Below, in pieces: positions 23,354 to 33,509 of a stretch of DNA of 64,000 nucleotides. Source of the stretch: an uncultured Alphaproteobacteria bacterium (lineage in GTDB: Bacteria; Pseudomonadota; Alphaproteobacteria; RF32; CAG-239); assembly GCA_934255405.1 (NCBI GenBank), contig CAKQNT010000006.1, forward strand, positions 1-64,000. Reading direction: 5' to 3'. Under the pieces are notes generated by a model. The model made no database searches. It saw only the letters and a list, made by a program, of their open reading frames with translations, and was not told the DNA's origin. Numbering within the stretch: position 1 is the stretch's first letter; each line of letters starts with the position of its first letter. The position numbers and the translations under genes were made by a program.

Positions 23354-25117
23354 TTGAAACAATCTGCCGAAGAAAAATCATTGGGTGGGAATCTGTGGAG
23401 GATTCCCACTGTTGATGATCGCTTGGCGGAATTGTTAGTTCAAAAATGTAATATTCCTTTAGTAATGGCTCGGATACTTGCGTTGCGTGGAATTGCGCCG
23501 ACAGAAGTTCCGAGCTTTTTAGATCCGAAAATTCAAGATTTAATGCCGGATCCGGCCGTGTTGAAAGATGTGTCTAAGGCGGCAGGTCGAATCGCCGACG
23601 CGGTGATGAAAAAGCAAAAAGTTGCTATAATCGGTGATTATGATGTTGATGGAGCTACATCTTCGGCTGTGTTGCGTTTGTTTTTGGAGGCGGTTGGCGT
23701 TGAACCAGATGTGCATATTCCCGAACGAGAAGAAGGATATGGACCGAGCATCGCCGCGGTAGATGCTTTTAGGGCTAAAGGGGCGGAGCTTTTGATCACT
23801 ACCGACTGCGGCACAACGGCGTTTGAACCGCTGGAATATGCGGTTGCGCAGGGAATGGATGTGATTGTAATTGACCACCACGAGGCGGAAGCCAAATTAC
23901 CAAAAGTATATGCCGTGGTGAACCCTAAGCGTCTGGATGAAAGCAATGACTGTCCGTATTTGAAATATATGGCGGCAGTCGGAGTGGTGTTTATGGTGGT
24001 GGTGGCGGTTAATCGCGAACTGCGCCAACGCGGTTTTTATGCTGAAAATACAGAGCCAAAACTTATGCAGTGGTTAGATTTGGTGGCTTTGGGTACCGTA
24101 TGTGATGTTGTTCCGCTCAAAGGTTTGAATCGGGCGTATGTGCGGCAAGGGTTGAAAATTATGTCAACCACTCGAAACATCGGGCTGAAGACATTATTGG
24201 AAAAATCCGGCTTGACCGAACCGCCAACAGCATTTCATTTGGGATTTTGTTTGGGACCGAGAATTAATGCCGGAGGCAGAGTCGGAACATCTGATATCAG
24301 TCATCGATTGCTATGCAATACCAAAGAATATGAAGCGCAGTTATTGGCAGATAAGCTTAATGAATATAACAATTTGCGCAAAGATATTGAGAACTATGTG
24401 CTTTTGCAGGCGATAGAGATATTAGAGGGAACACCTCAAGAATACCCGATTGCTTTTGTGGCCGGACATGATTGGCATCAGGGGGTTGTCGGAATTGTGG
24501 CGGGCAAACTCAAAGAACGCTATAATCTGCCGGCATTTGTAATGTCTATTGAAGCTGATGAGGTTAAAGGATCGGCGCGTTCTATACCAGAGATAGATTT
24601 AGGCGCGTTGGTGATAGCGGCCAAGGAAAAAGGTATTTTGACCAAAGGCGGTGGACATAATATGGCCGCAGGATTTTCACTGGAAGAAAGCAAAATTGAG
24701 GAATTTAAGAAATTTGTAGGTGAATATGTGTTGCAGCATATCGGGGCGGACGGAATTACACCGGTGGTGGAAATAGATGCGGCTTTGAGTGTTGCCGGCG
24801 CAAACAAGGAATTGGCTGCTCAGATGGAAATGCTTGAGCCCTACGGAGCCGGAAATCCCGAACCTAAGTTGATGCTCAAAAATGTGCAAATTATAAAACC
24901 GGCGCTGGTTGGAATCGGACACGTGCGGTGTATCTTAACATCTGATAACGGCGGCAGTCTAAAGGGTATGGCTTTTAGAGTTGGGGACAATGACATCGGG
25001 CAGGCAATGCTCAACAACAAAGGCGAACGCTTTGATGTTGTCGGAGTGTTGCGGCGAGATCGGTGGCAAGGCAGAGATGACGTGCAATTTATTATAGATG
25101 ATATCAAGAGGTGTTAA
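23354..25117 (+). CDS. recJ: Single-stranded-DNA-specific exonuclease RecJ
   Basis: 5'-3' single-strand exonuclease acting in RecF-pathway recombination, base excision and mismatch repair. The 587-residue protein contains the DHH phosphoesterase motifs: VAIIGDYDVDGAT near residue 93, LLITTDCG, VIVIDHHE near 173, and the DHHA1 motif GGGHNMAAGFSL in the second half, followed by an OB fold. Length is normal. The start is TTG 23354 with a strong AAGGAG upstream; no in-frame ATG is near. It is co-transcribed with the DUF502 gene, whose start follows the recJ stop by 1 bp. Confidence 0.95.
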   Translation: MKQSAEEKSLGGNLWRIPTVDDRLAELLVQKCNIPLVMARILALRGIAPTEVPSFLDPKIQDLMPDPAVLKDVSKAAGRIADAVMKKQKVAIIGDYDVDGATSSAVLRLFLEAVGVEPDVHIPEREEGYGPSIAAVDAFRAKGAELLITTDCGTTAFEPLEYAVAQGMDVIVIDHHEAEAKLPKVYAVVNPKRLDESNDCPYLKYMAAVGVVFMVVVAVNRELRQRGFYAENTEPKLMQWLDLVALGTVCDVVPLKGLNRAYVRQGLKIMSTTRNIGLKTLLEKSGLTEPPTAFHLGFCLGPRINAGGRVGTSDISHRLLCNTKEYEAQLLADKLNEYNNLRKDIENYVLLQAIEILEGTPQEYPIAFVAGHDWHQGVVGIVAGKLKERYNLPAFVMSIEADEVKGSARSIPEIDLGALVIAAKEKGILTKGGGHNMAAGFSLEESKIEEFKKFVGEYVLQHIGADGITPVVEIDAALSVAGANKELAAQMEMLEPYGAGNPEPKLMLKNVQIIKPALVGIGHVRCILTSDNGGSLKGMAFRVGDNDIGQAMLNNKGERFDVVGVLRRDRWQGRDDVQFIIDDIKRC

Positions 25118-25118
25118 T

Positions 25119-25799
25119 ATGGTAAAATCAGAGGTGAAAAAGAGGGCAAAGCGCATTAAAAAAATTCGTTTGGGGCGAGAAAAAGCGGTGTTTATGAAAC
25201 TGGGCGGAAAGCTTCGGGCGTATTTATTTACCGGTATTTTGGTTACAGCACCGGTTGCTATTACACTTTATTTGGCAATGAAGTTTGTCTTGTGGATAGA
25301 TTTGTTGGTTAATCGTCTTTTGCCTCCTCAATATAAGCTGGACAATATGCCCTATACAATTCCGGGGCTTGGACTAATTGTGGCGGTGGTGGCGCTGACT
25401 ATAGTCGGAATGTTTGCGGCCGGATTCTTGGGGCGTTTCTTTCTGAAACTTGGTGAGTGGATAGTATACAAAGTTCCTTTGGTGTCAAGCGTGTATTCTG
25501 TTCTAAAACAAGTGTTTGAAACATTTTTTTCAAGTAAAACACAAGCTTTTAGCAAGGTGGTGATGCTGGAGTATCCGCGCAAAGGGATTTGGATTTTAGG
25601 TTTTGTCAGCACTGAGCTTAAGGGAGAAATTAAAAAACATTGTCCGGAAAAGATGCTCAATGTGTTTATTCCTACCACTCCAAACCCAACTTCCGGATTT
25701 TTGATTTTTGTTCCCAAAGAAGATTGCATAGAGCTTGATATGAGCGTTGAAGAGGGATTGAAGTTTGTGATATCTGGGGGGCTGGTGGAGCCTAAATAA
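25119..25799 (+). CDS. DUF502 family membrane protein
   Basis: A 226-residue protein with a very basic N-terminus (about residues 1-28), two membrane spans (about 33-58 and 83-110) and a soluble C-terminal domain. Family marks include AYLFTGILVTAPVAITLYLA, IPGLGLIVAVVAL, VSSVYSVLKQVFET and TPNPTSGFLIFVPKEDC. DUF502 proteins are common in Proteobacteria and often lie next to recG or recJ; function is unknown. I chose ATG 25119, 1 bp after the recJ stop, with AAGAGGTG upstream, over ATG 25098 inside recJ. Confidence 0.88.
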   Translation: MVKSEVKKRAKRIKKIRLGREKAVFMKLGGKLRAYLFTGILVTAPVAITLYLAMKFVLWIDLLVNRLLPPQYKLDNMPYTIPGLGLIVAVVALTIVGMFAAGFLGRFFLKLGEWIVYKVPLVSSVYSVLKQVFETFFSSKTQAFSKVVMLEYPRKGIWILGFVSTELKGEIKKHCPEKMLNVFIPTTPNPTSGFLIFVPKEDCIELDMSVEEGLKFVISGGLVEPK

Positions 25800-25807
25800 G
25801 GCGTAAT

Positions 25808-26060
25808 CAAGCTCGTCTAGCGGCGCATCTAGAGGCATTTAGTTCGGTCTCGGAAAATTCATGTACTACTTTGTACACTAAAATTTTCCTCGCCTTCTAA
25901 ATACCTCTATCTGCACCACTATCTGAGCTTGCTAGAGATTGTGCAGGGGTGTCGAAATGCTCACGTACTAATCGTGTACGCTCCGCTTTTCTGCACCTAG
26001 AAATTACTCTATCTGGACTATTCTCCGCCTTCGCTGGAAATAGTGCAGAGTGAGATTGTG
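25808..26060. repeat. Nested palindromic elements, copies 5 and 6 (between DUF502 gene and recG)
   Basis: Copy 5 (25808-25931) has outer arms CAAGCTC and GAGCTTG, middle arms CTAGAGGCATTTAG / CTAAATACCTCTA and inner arms GGAAAATTCATGTAC / TGTACACTAAAATTTTCC, core 25860-25878. Copy 6 shares the GAGCTTG arm and runs to about 26060 with core 25972-25992 (CACGTAC / GTACG). Copy 5 starts 8 bp after the DUF502 stop. The two fill the 281-bp convergent gap. Confidence 0.85.
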
Positions 26061-26080
26061 CAATATTTATTATTCCGTTT

Positions 26081-28171
26081 CTAGGAGCGATAGGTGCGAA
26101 CAGTGTCGTCTTTTTCAAAGAGATAAAGCAAGGTGCGAAGAGCTTGTCCGCGCGGAGTGTTTAGGTTGGGATCCAGTTCTAAAATAAGTTTGGCATCTTG
26201 ATTGGCAATATTAAGAAGGTTTTTGTGGACAGACATATCTGCGATTTTAAATTCACTGAAGCCGCTTTGACGGTTGCCAAGGATTTCTCCGCCGCCGCGC
26301 AGCTCAAGATCTTTTTCTGCAATCAGAAAGCCGTCTTCGCTTTCTTTCATAATGTTCAGACGATCGTGCGCCGTGGCAGAAAGCGGCGGATTATAGAGCA
26401 ATAAGCAGGTGGAAGCTTCAAAGCCGCGTTTGATACGGCCGCGTAGTTGATGAAGTTGTGCCAAACCAAAGCGCTCGGCGTGTTCAATAATCATCAACGT
26501 TGCTTCGGGGACGTTTACTCCGACTTCTATCACTGTTGTAGCAACTAATAGTTTGAGTTGTCCGGATTTGAATCTTTCCATAACCTCATCTTTGTCTTTT
26601 TCTTTCATTTTGCCGTGAACAAGCCCGACATCATTGCCAAAAATTTTTTGCATGGCGGCAAAACGCTCTTCGGCGGCGGCAAGATCAGATTTCTCGGATT
26701 CTTCAACCAATGGGCATACCCAATAAGCACGGACGCCGGAATCCAGTTTGCGTTTGAGGGCTGACACTACTTCCGGCAATTTATCCAGCGGCAAAACGCG
26801 AGTATCAACCGGTTTGCGGCCGGAAGGGACTTCATCAATTTTGGAATATTCCATGTCTCCATAAGCGGTGAGTACAAGCGTACGGGGAATCGGGGTGGCG
26901 GTCATCACCAAAACATCGGCAAGATTCCCTTTTTGCGAAAGAAGCAGGCGTTGTTGTACTCCAAAACGGTGTTGCTCATCAATAACGGCGAATCCTAAAT
27001 CCTTGAAAGCGACTTCTTCTTGAAAAAGAGTATGGGTGCCGATAAGAATGTTTATATTCCCCAGTGCCAAATCTGCCAAAATTTGTTTGCGCTCTTTGGT
27101 TTTGGTCTTGCCGGTGAGCAGAGCCGCGGAAACGCCGATTTTTTCGCACAGAGGGGCGATGGTTTCCAGATGCTGCTTGGCCAAAATTTCAGTCGGAGCC
27201 ATAATTGCCGCTTGAGCTCCGCATTCCACCGCATTGAGCATGGCAAGCAAAGCAACAATAGTCTTTCCGCTGCCGACGTCTCCCTGCAACAATCGGAGCA
27301 TGCGAAAAGGAGCGGATTGGTCGGCATATATTTCAGCGAGCACACGCCGCTGGGCGGAGGTGAGGCTGAAAGAAAGGCTGTCTAAGACTTTTTGTCTGAG
27401 CTGCCCATTGCCTTTGAGAGAACGTCCGGCTTGTTTTTTTACACGTTGGCGGACAATCGCCAGAGCCAGTTGGTTGGCCAGCAGCTCGTCATAAGCCAGA
27501 CGGCAGCGTTCTTTGGCAAAAGGTTCTAATTCTGTCTGATTTTTGGGGTGGTGAGCGGCGAATAACGAAGTTTTGAAATTGCTCCAGCCTTGTTGGTGTA
27601 AAAAATTTTGATCTTGCCATTCGGGCAAGTCGGGCAGGCGAGCAAGCGCCTGAGCCATAAATTTGCCAAGCATTTTGTTGCTGATGCCGGCGGTAAGAGG
27701 GTATACGGTTTCCATTCCAAGGATATTGGAAAGTTCTTCAGGTGAGGCAATGTAATCCGGATGAGCCATTTGTAACTGTCCGTTAAAACTTTCCAGTTTG
27801 CCGCTGATAACGCGCAAAGCTCCAACCGGCAGGGCTTTTTGGATAGAACTGACGTAAGCTTTGAAAAAAATAAGCGTAAGCTGTTCGGAGCCATCGTCCA
27901 CAATTACTTTATATGGTTGTTTGGCGGTTCGGGGAGAAATATGTTCAATTACTTTTGCGGTTATGGTGCAAATTCGTCCGGGGACAGCATCAATCAGACG
28001 CGGAGAATAGGTGCGGTCGATAATACCTGATGGCAGGTGCCATAAGAGATTGACAATTTTATTTCCGGCAATGAGGTTGGAGAGCAATTTGTACGCGCGT
28101 TCGCCAACGCCTTTAAGCGAAGATATATCTGCAAATAACGGGTATAAGATTTCCGGACGCATTTGTTTCAA
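26081..28171 (-). CDS. recG: ATP-dependent DNA helicase RecG
   Basis: Double-strand DNA translocase that remodels stalled forks and Holliday junctions. The 696-residue protein has the N-terminal wedge/OB domain with the LLWHLPSGIIDRT motif near residue 42, helicase motifs including Walker A LLQGDVGSGKTIVA near 298, the RecG-type DEQH box (AVIDEQHRFGVQQR) near 397, TATPIPRTL, the C-terminal helicase domain with QLRGRIKRG, and the RecG C-terminal wedge hook (DLELRGGGEILGNRQSG). Full length. It diverges from mfd across 73 bp. Confidence 0.97.
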   Translation of the reverse strand: MKQMRPEILYPLFADISSLKGVGERAYKLLSNLIAGNKIVNLLWHLPSGIIDRTYSPRLIDAVPGRICTITAKVIEHISPRTAKQPYKVIVDDGSEQLTLIFFKAYVSSIQKALPVGALRVISGKLESFNGQLQMAHPDYIASPEELSNILGMETVYPLTAGISNKMLGKFMAQALARLPDLPEWQDQNFLHQQGWSNFKTSLFAAHHPKNQTELEPFAKERCRLAYDELLANQLALAIVRQRVKKQAGRSLKGNGQLRQKVLDSLSFSLTSAQRRVLAEIYADQSAPFRMLRLLQGDVGSGKTIVALLAMLNAVECGAQAAIMAPTEILAKQHLETIAPLCEKIGVSAALLTGKTKTKERKQILADLALGNINILIGTHTLFQEEVAFKDLGFAVIDEQHRFGVQQRLLLSQKGNLADVLVMTATPIPRTLVLTAYGDMEYSKIDEVPSGRKPVDTRVLPLDKLPEVVSALKRKLDSGVRAYWVCPLVEESEKSDLAAAEERFAAMQKIFGNDVGLVHGKMKEKDKDEVMERFKSGQLKLLVATTVIEVGVNVPEATLMIIEHAERFGLAQLHQLRGRIKRGFEASTCLLLYNPPLSATAHDRLNIMKESEDGFLIAEKDLELRGGGEILGNRQSGFSEFKIADMSVHKNLLNIANQDAKLILELDPNLNTPRGQALRTLLYLFEKDDTVRTYRS

Positions 28172-28244
28172 ACTTAAAATTAAATGTTGCTATTCAAAAC
28201 GTATCGTATATATTCTACACCATAATGTAAAGCCGGAAAACAAA

Positions 28245-31200
28245 ATGAAGTACGATATTAACAAATTAGAGGGCTTTACGCTCTCTTCAGTCGCCGAAGG
28301 TTATGATGCCTTTTTGGTGGATTACTTTACCCAAAATTCAGCAGATATATTATATATTGCAAGCGATGGCGTGGAGCTGGCGCGTGTAGCCGATTTGTTG
28401 GAATACATCAATCCAAAGCTCAAGGTTTTGCGCTTTCCGGCGTGGGATACCGTGCCTTATGATAGAGTTTCGCCTAATGTTCAGATTATGGCAGAGCGGA
28501 TTGAGGTGCTTTCTGAGTTGGCACAAAATCCAAACGCTAAGACTCCAAGAGTGGTTGTTACAAGTGTGGGCGCGGTGTTGCAAAAACTTCCGCCAAAGAA
28601 GATTTTTATTAATTCTTCGCGTGAACTTGTCGTTGGCAACAAATTGATTTTTGAGGATTTTTTACATTATCTTGTTGTTAACGGATACAGTAAGGTGGAA
28701 CAAGTTTTTGAGCCTGGTGAATATGCTGTGCGCGGGGATATTATTGATATTTTTCCGGTTGGCACGGATAATCCGCTGCGTATAGATTTGTTTGATGACG
28801 AGATTGAACGTATTCGCACTTTTGATGCAATGAGCCAACGTACCACCGGAGAAATAAAAAACTATGTTTTTCGGGTTATGAATGAGGTGGTGCTTGATGC
28901 CAATACCATCAAGAGTTTTCGCGGCAAATATCGTGAAGCTTTTGGCGCCGCTTTTAATGATGATGAGATTTATGAGGCAATCTCAAACGGCAAAAAATAT
29001 ATTGGTATGGAAAACTGGCTGCCTTTTTTCTATGAAGACGGGCTGCCGAGCTTGTTTGACTATTTGCCGGCGGCAAAAATCGTATTGGGGAAAGATGTTG
29101 GCGAGGCGGCTAAGTCAAAATCAGAGAGTATTGCTGACTATTATCAGGCCAGATTAGAGGCGTTGGCGGTGAAATCGGCTGCGGATATTGATACTTATCG
29201 ACCAATAAAACCGGAACTTTTGTATTTGGACGCGCCGGAGTTGCGCCGGATATGCGATAAGCGTAAGGCTTTGGAGTTTACTCAATTGAGTATTCCGGAT
29301 GGCGAGAGGATAATAAACTGCAATGTGGTACCGGGACGCAATTTTTCCAGTGCAAAAAATGTGGCGGCGGGGCAGGTATATACCGAGCTGAAAAATTATT
29401 TGTCTTCAAATAATCAGCTTAGGCGGATTATCGCTTGCTATACAGAAGGATCCAGAGAACGCATAGTAACGCTTCTGAATGAGTATGATGCTGCAAATCT
29501 GACTTTGGCGGATAGTTGGGCTGACGCACTCAAAAAGTCTGCCTCCAAAACGGTGTTGGCGCTAATGCCGTTGCCGCATGGTTTTAAGGGCGATGGGTTG
29601 CTGCTGATTTCTGAGCAAGATATTTTGGGTGAGAGGCAAAATCGCCGACATAGCAAAAAAGTGACATCTAAGGATTTTATTGCTGATGTTTCGGCCTTGA
29701 GTGTTGGCGATTTGGTAGTGCATGTCGATCATGGAATCGGTCGGTTTATGGGGCTGGAGAATATTATGGCGGGCGGCGCGCCGCACGATTGCCTCAAAAT
29801 AATATATGCCAATGACGCAAAATTGTTTGTGCCGGTTGAAAATATTGAGGTGTTGTCGCGCTATGGCATAGAAGATGATAATATTCAGCTGGATACGCTG
29901 GGCGGAACTGCGTGGGCGGCCAAAAAAGCCAAAGTAAAAGATAAAATTCGCGATATTGCCGAAAAATTAATTAAAATCGCTGCCGAGCGTCAACTGAAAA
30001 AAGCAGATTGTTTTGTGCCGCCGCAGGGTATGTTTGAAGATTTTTGCTCGCGCTTTCCGTATAATGAGACAGATGATCAGCTCAACGCAATACATGATGT
30101 TTTGGCGGATTTGAACGGTGGCGTGCCGATGGATAGATTGGTGTGCGGCGATGTCGGTTTTGGCAAAACAGAGGTTGCTTTGCGTGCGGCGTTTGCGGTG
30201 GCAGCCAGCGGAGCGCAGGTGGCGCTGATTGTGCCTACCACTTTGTTGGCCAGACAGCATTATCTTAACTTTAAGCAGCGTCTGGAGGGGTTTCCGGTAA
30301 GAGTGCGGATGCTTTCTCGTTTGATTAGTCCTAAAGAAGCCGCCGAGACCAAAAAGGGATTGGAAGAAGGTTCGGTAGAAATTGTAATCGGTACTCATGC
30401 GTTGTTGGCAAAAGATGTAAAATTTTGCAATTTGGGATTGCTGATTATTGATGAGGAACAGCATTTTGGGGTGGTGCACAAAGAAAAACTCAAGCAGCTT
30501 AAATCAGATGTGCATGTTTTGACGATGACGGCAACGCCAATCCCCAGAACTTTGCAGCTTTCGCTTACCGGAGTTAAACAACTTTCAATTATTGCCACGC
30601 CTCCGGTTGATAGGTTGGCGGCTCGCACTTTTGTGATGCCGTTTGACAAGGTGATGATAAAAGAGGCGATATATCGTGAAAAATTCCGCGGCGGACAAGT
30701 GTTTTTTGTTTGTCCGCGTGTTTCTGATATTCCGTCGGTGGAGAATGAATTGCGAGCACTGGCTCCGGATATTAAGATGTTGGTGGCACATGGGCAAATG
30801 CCGGTGCGCCAGTTGGAAGAAGTGATGAATGAGTTTGCCGACGGCAAAGCGGATTTGTTGCTTTCTACCACGATTATCGAATCCGGTATTGATATGCCGA
30901 GCGTGAATACCATGATTGTGTATCGGGCGGATATGTTTGGTCTGGCGCAATTGTATCAGCTAAAAGGACGTATCGGGCGCGGCAAAAAACGCGGATATGC
31001 TTATTTTACGGTGCCGCCCAAGCGAAAATTGACAACGGTAGCCGAGCGAAGATTGAGTATCTTGCAGGCGCTGGATACGTTAGGCGCCGGATTTTCTTTG
31101 GCCAGCCACGATATGGATATCAGAGGCTCAGGCAATGTATTGGGCGAGGAGCAATCCGGACATATTAAAGAAGTGGGAATTTCTCTTTATCAACATATGC

Positions 31201-31709
31201 TGGAAGAAGAAATCTTGCGTCTGAGAACAGGAGCTTTGGCCGATGAGCAAAAACGCCAGATTCAGGATTGGGCTCCGCAGATTACCACGGGTATTCCAAT
31301 TATGATTCCCGAAACCTATGTAAGAGATTTGGGCGTGCGTTTGGGGCTTTATAAAAGAATTGGCGAAATAGAAAATGCCGAAGGAATTGCCGATATGCGA
31401 GAAGAATTGGTGGATCGATTTGGTAAGATGCCGGTTGAGGTTGATAATCTGCTCAAGACCGTGGAGATAAAAATCATGTGTCGACAAGCCGGAATAGACA
31501 AGATTGACGCCGGCGCCAAAGGAATATTGATAGCTTTGCGCGGCAACACATTTGCCAAACCGGAAAAACTGATGAACTGGGTGTTCTCATCTTTTGGCGC
31601 GGTCAAAATTCGTCCGGATCAGAAACTATTTATAGAAAAAGATCTTTCTGAATATGCCGTGCGGGTAGACACAATTAAAAAATATGTAAAGCAGATTTGC
31701 GATTTGTGA
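28245..31709 (+). CDS. mfd: Transcription-repair coupling factor Mfd
   Basis: Releases RNA polymerase stalled at lesions and recruits UvrA. From ATG 28245 the product has 1154 residues, the usual length. It has a UvrB-like N-terminal module (FPAWDTVPYDRVSPN), the RNAP-interacting domain (VGDLVVHVDHGIGRF), a RecG-like translocase with Walker A CGDVGFGKTEVA near residue 635 and DEEQ box IDEEQHFGV near 735, MTATPIPRTL, and the C-terminal inhibitory domain. The open frame extends upstream to 28011, but that part lies antisense within recG and lacks Mfd features. RBS is weak. Confidence 0.97.
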   Translation: MKYDINKLEGFTLSSVAEGYDAFLVDYFTQNSADILYIASDGVELARVADLLEYINPKLKVLRFPAWDTVPYDRVSPNVQIMAERIEVLSELAQNPNAKTPRVVVTSVGAVLQKLPPKKIFINSSRELVVGNKLIFEDFLHYLVVNGYSKVEQVFEPGEYAVRGDIIDIFPVGTDNPLRIDLFDDEIERIRTFDAMSQRTTGEIKNYVFRVMNEVVLDANTIKSFRGKYREAFGAAFNDDEIYEAISNGKKYIGMENWLPFFYEDGLPSLFDYLPAAKIVLGKDVGEAAKSKSESIADYYQARLEALAVKSAADIDTYRPIKPELLYLDAPELRRICDKRKALEFTQLSIPDGERIINCNVVPGRNFSSAKNVAAGQVYTELKNYLSSNNQLRRIIACYTEGSRERIVTLLNEYDAANLTLADSWADALKKSASKTVLALMPLPHGFKGDGLLLISEQDILGERQNRRHSKKVTSKDFIADVSALSVGDLVVHVDHGIGRFMGLENIMAGGAPHDCLKIIYANDAKLFVPVENIEVLSRYGIEDDNIQLDTLGGTAWAAKKAKVKDKIRDIAEKLIKIAAERQLKKADCFVPPQGMFEDFCSRFPYNETDDQLNAIHDVLADLNGGVPMDRLVCGDVGFGKTEVALRAAFAVAASGAQVALIVPTTLLARQHYLNFKQRLEGFPVRVRMLSRLISPKEAAETKKGLEEGSVEIVIGTHALLAKDVKFCNLGLLIIDEEQHFGVVHKEKLKQLKSDVHVLTMTATPIPRTLQLSLTGVKQLSIIATPPVDRLAARTFVMPFDKVMIKEAIYREKFRGGQVFFVCPRVSDIPSVENELRALAPDIKMLVAHGQMPVRQLEEVMNEFADGKADLLLSTTIIESGIDMPSVNTMIVYRADMFGLAQLYQLKGRIGRGKKRGYAYFTVPPKRKLTTVAERRLSILQALDTLGAGFSLASHDMDIRGSGNVLGEEQSGHIKEVGISLYQHMLEEEILRLRTGALADEQKRQIQDWAPQITTGIPIMIPETYVRDLGVRLGLYKRIGEIENAEGIADMREELVDRFGKMPVEVDNLLKTVEIKIMCRQAGIDKIDAGAKGILIALRGNTFAKPEKLMNWVFSSFGAVKIRPDQKLFIEKDLSEYAVRVDTIKKYVKQICDL

Positions 31710-31750
31710 CAAGCAGAGGCAAAAATATTTTTGCACAGTGCAAAAAAGAC

Positions 31751-31779
31751 TTGATTTATTTTAATTTGTGTTCTATTTG
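31751..31779 (+). promoter_or_regulatory. Probable promoter of tRNA-Leu(GAG)
   Basis: TTGATT (31751-31756), a 17-bp spacer and TATTTG (31774-31779), about 25 bp before the tRNA. The -35 resembles that of tRNA-Val (TTGATT); the -10 is weak. Confidence 0.4.
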
Positions 31780-31803
31780 TATGCACAGCTTTATTGGCAA
31801 TAT

Positions 31804-31890
31804 GCGGCCATGGCGAAATTGGTAGACGCGCAACCTTGAGGTGGTTGTGGGAGATCTCCCGTGAAGGTTCAAGTCCTTTTGGCCGCACCA
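31804..31890 (+). tRNA. tRNA-Leu (GAG anticodon)
   Basis: An 87-nt class II tRNA with encoded CCA. The acceptor GCGGCCA pairs with TGGCCGC; the D arm is TGGCGAAATTGGTAGACGC, typical of tRNA-Leu; the anticodon stem CAACC/GGTTG encloses TTGAGGT (anticodon GAG); there is a long variable arm GGGAGATCTCCC-like hairpin, and T arm GGTTCAAGTCC. No tail repeat element follows this tRNA. Confidence 0.97.
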
Positions 31891-31995
31891 CTTATCATGC
31901 TGAATAAAGCTTTTTTTGTTTTTATGGATTAACCACAGTGTCGGAGATATTCCGGCTGACGCTCAGGCGTGTAAAGACAAGGGAGGTTTTGGTAT

Positions 31996-33420
31996 ATGAG
32001 CAAACGTTTCAAACGAGATATTCTTCCCAAGTCTAAACTTCTTAAGAAAAAAAAGAAAAATGAGGATAGAAAGCAAACTTTGGGTTTGGGACCTAAGTTT
32101 GTGGAATCTGTTATTGCCGCTCTGCACGAAGACGATATAATCCATGTGCGCAAATTGGCAGAAGGATTATCGGAATATGGTTTGGCCAATTTGATTGAGG
32201 CTCTGAGCCATTCTGACCGAACCAAGTTGGTGCAAATTCTGGGCGATAAAATTAATCCGGAAGTGTTTCCTGAATTAAACGAGGTGGTTCAGGAGCAGGT
32301 AATTGACAGCTTGCAAGAAAAGCAAATTGTCAAAATTGCCAATGAATTGGATTCTGATGAAGTTGTCGAGATATTGGAGCATATGGATGAGGATGAACAA
32401 GAAAGCATCATCCAAAAGCTTGATCCGGAATTGCAGTATCAGGTTCAGTCGTCTTTGGCGTATCCGGAAGATTCGGCCGGACGTATAATGTCGCGCGAAT
32501 TTGTGAGTATACCTGACTGGTGGACAGTTAAGGAAGCTAAAGAATTTTTGCTCAAAAATGAGGAACTGCCCGAAGATTTTTATGATATATTTTTGACTGA
32601 TGAAAAATTTCATCCGACCGGACAAATTGCGTTGGATAAATTGTTGCGCGCTAAACCTGCAGAAACATTGTTTGATGTGATGGACGGTGAGATTGTGCCG
32701 ATTGATGTCTTGACTGATCAGGAGGAAGTCGCCCATATGTTTCGAGAATATGGTTGGCGTTCGGCAATGGTGGTGGATAAGAAGAATCACCTTATCGGGG
32801 TTATTACGATTAATGATGTGGTGGACGTTATCCACGAAGAAGTTTCTGAAGATATTATGCATTTGTCGGGAACCGAAGAAGGCGATGTATATCGTTCGGT
32901 GTTTTCAATATTTAAGTCACGAGTGATGTGGCTGATTACCAATCTGTTTGCAACAATTATTGCGGCGTCGGTAGTAAAGGGGTTTCAGGACGTAATTGCA
33001 CAAATTTCGGTTTTGGCAGTATTGATGCCGATTGTTGCCTCAATGGGAGGAACCACCGGACAGCAAACGTTGGCGGTGGTAGTGCGGGCGATTGCGACCA
33101 AGGAGCTGACTTCTTCCAATACGGCGCGAACAATTATGAAAGAGTTTTTGGTCGGGGTTTCTAACGGATTGCTGTTTGCTTGTCTGATTGGGATTATTAC
33201 TCATTTTTGGTTTCCGGATTATAATGTTATCAGTTTGGTTATAGCGGTGGCGATGTTGGTTAATTTGAGCATTGCAAGTTTGGCCGGAATATTAATTCCG
33301 CTGATTATGACGCGATTAAAAGCAGATCCGGCGGTTTCTTCGGGAATTTTTTTGATTGCAATTACTGATTCCGGCGGATTTTTTGTCTTTTTGGGTTTGG
33401 CTAAAATGTTTTTGCTGTAG
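31996..33420 (+). CDS. mgtE: Magnesium transporter MgtE
   Basis: Mg2+-gated channel for magnesium uptake. The 474-residue protein has a basic N-terminal extension, the MgtE N domain of helical repeats (about residues 35-150; EHMDEDEQESIIQKLDP), two CBS domains (about 155-275; SREFVSIPDWWTVKEA and MVVDKKNHLIGVITINDVVD) that sense intracellular Mg2+, and five C-terminal membrane spans (about 300-474) with the family signature MPIVASMGGTTGQQTLAVVVRAIA and the pore region SSGIFLIAITDSGGFFVFLGLA. ATG 31996 follows GGGAGG. Possible leader regulation is not visible. Confidence 0.95.
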   Translation: MSKRFKRDILPKSKLLKKKKKNEDRKQTLGLGPKFVESVIAALHEDDIIHVRKLAEGLSEYGLANLIEALSHSDRTKLVQILGDKINPEVFPELNEVVQEQVIDSLQEKQIVKIANELDSDEVVEILEHMDEDEQESIIQKLDPELQYQVQSSLAYPEDSAGRIMSREFVSIPDWWTVKEAKEFLLKNEELPEDFYDIFLTDEKFHPTGQIALDKLLRAKPAETLFDVMDGEIVPIDVLTDQEEVAHMFREYGWRSAMVVDKKNHLIGVITINDVVDVIHEEVSEDIMHLSGTEEGDVYRSVFSIFKSRVMWLITNLFATIIAASVVKGFQDVIAQISVLAVLMPIVASMGGTTGQQTLAVVVRAIATKELTSSNTARTIMKEFLVGVSNGLLFACLIGIITHFWFPDYNVISLVIAVAMLVNLSIASLAGILIPLIMTRLKADPAVSSGIFLIAITDSGGFFVFLGLAKMFLL

Positions 33421-33509
33421 GTGGTGTTTATATCTTGCAGTTAACGCTTGGGATTTGGTGATTTTATCAGTATAATCCGTGTTGTTTTAAGAGAGTTGGA
33501 GATAATCTG

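Noticed and set aside
28011..28244. Upstream extension of the mfd reading frame
   Set aside because: Antisense to the recG start region and without Mfd features; ATG 28245 gives the family-standard N-terminus.
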